NCBI GenBank assembly: GCA_916720335.1
Contig: CAKAQU010000076.1
Location: forward strand, 1-8,073
DNA: 8,073 bases
Direction of reading: 5' to 3'
DNA from: an uncultured Moraxella sp.
GTDB lineage: Bacteria; Pseudomonadota; Gammaproteobacteria; Pseudomonadales; Moraxellaceae
Positions within the stretch are counted from its first letter, which is position 1. Every line of letters starts with the position of its first letter. Both the position numbers and the translations under genes were made by a program. Positions 7,851-8,073 of the stretch are shown piece after piece. The notes beneath the pieces were generated by a model. The model worked only from the letters and a program-made list of their open reading frames with translations. It was not told the origin of the DNA and made no database searches.

Positions 7851-7879
7851 ATACTAACATGATTTATTAGCAAAATGAA
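7851..7879 (-). promoter_or_regulatory. Candidate sigma-70 promoter with extended -10
   Basis: Read on the minus strand, TTCATT (7879-7874) and TAGTAT (7856-7851) are 17 bp apart, and the -10 is preceded by TG one base away (TGTTAGTAT), making an extended -10 element. Matches to consensus are 3/6 and 4/6, weak but correctly spaced. A transcript would start near 7844 with a leader of about 42 nt. An A8 tract lies just upstream (7894-7887). AT-rich DNA gives many such matches by chance, so this is only a candidate. Confidence 0.35.
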
Positions 7880-7898
7880 GTTTAAATTTTTTTTAATT

Positions 7899-8072
7899 TC
7901 AGGGGTTTGAGCAGTGTTTGGCATGACAATAAGTTTGTGATTGTTGTTCTTTTAACATTTTTTGCTTTTTCAAAAAAATAAAATTTATCTGAGTTTGTTT
8001 TGTCTGGTTTTTGCTGTGAATTACTTCTAAATCTTTTACCAGTTGAAGTTGTTTTTTTAGGTCAAAATTGAA
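7899..8072 (-). CDS. Possible 3' end of an upstream gene, function unknown
   Basis: A minus-strand frame is open from the right edge for 57 codons and ends with TGA at 7901-7899, 96 bp before the exoprotein start. The peptide is Lys/Gln-rich (starts FNFDLKKQLQLVKDLEV, ends YCHAKHCSNP) and matches no family I recognise. It does not end in the aromatic beta-barrel terminus expected of a TpsB protein, so it is probably not the cognate transporter. An open run this long is uncommon in DNA with so many potential stops, but the composition resembles translated AT-rich spacer, so it may not be a gene. No convincing terminator follows it, so read-through into the exoprotein gene is possible. Confidence 0.25.
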   Translation of the reverse strand, partial: FNFDLKKQLQLVKDLEVIHSKNQTKQTQINFIFLKKQKMLKEQQSQTYCHAKHCSNP

Positions 8073-8073
8073 A

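Noticed and set aside
7880..7900. Possible rho-independent terminator for the upstream frame at the A8/T8 tract
   Set aside because: There is no GC-rich stem before a U run on the minus-strand transcript. The tract is A-rich in that RNA, so it cannot serve as a U-tail.

Overview
The window is essentially one giant gene. A minus-strand reading frame starts at an ATG at 7802-7800 and stays open for 2,600 codons to the left edge (base 1), where it runs off without a stop codon. It encodes a very large two-partner-secretion exoprotein (TpsA) of the filamentous haemagglutinin / CdiA class. The evidence is a complete N-terminus (extended signal peptide region, Sec signal peptide, TPS secretion domain with NPNGL), a long run of FHA-1 beta-helix repeats, a conserved non-repetitive central module, and most of an FHA-2 repeat region. 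The C-terminus is outside the window, so it cannot be said whether the protein ends as an adhesin or carries a CdiA-type toxin.

Organism: the AT-rich DNA (about 40% GC by eye) and an N-terminus resembling neisserial and moraxellar TpsA proteins suggest a gammaproteobacterium of the Moraxellaceae, most likely Moraxella, or less likely a Neisseria-like betaproteobacterium. This is inference, not identification.

Layout, right to left (direction of transcription): 8072-7899 may hold the last 57 codons of an upstream minus-strand gene, or may be open by chance. 7898-7803 is an AT-rich leader with a candidate extended -10 promoter, a small dyad and a clear ribosome binding site. 7802-7572 encodes the ESPR plus signal peptide. 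About 7535-6828 encodes the TPS domain, about 6779-3753 the FHA-1 repeats, about 3746-2229 the central module, and about 2228-1 the FHA-2 region.

How it would work (known for the family): the protein crosses the inner membrane by Sec, its TPS domain engages a TpsB/FhaC/CdiB Omp85-type pore, and the repeats fold into a long fibre on the cell surface. No tpsB, immunity gene, RNA gene, mobile element or CRISPR array is visible. No plus-strand gene is credible. The other short reading frames are out-of-frame shadows of this repeat-rich gene.
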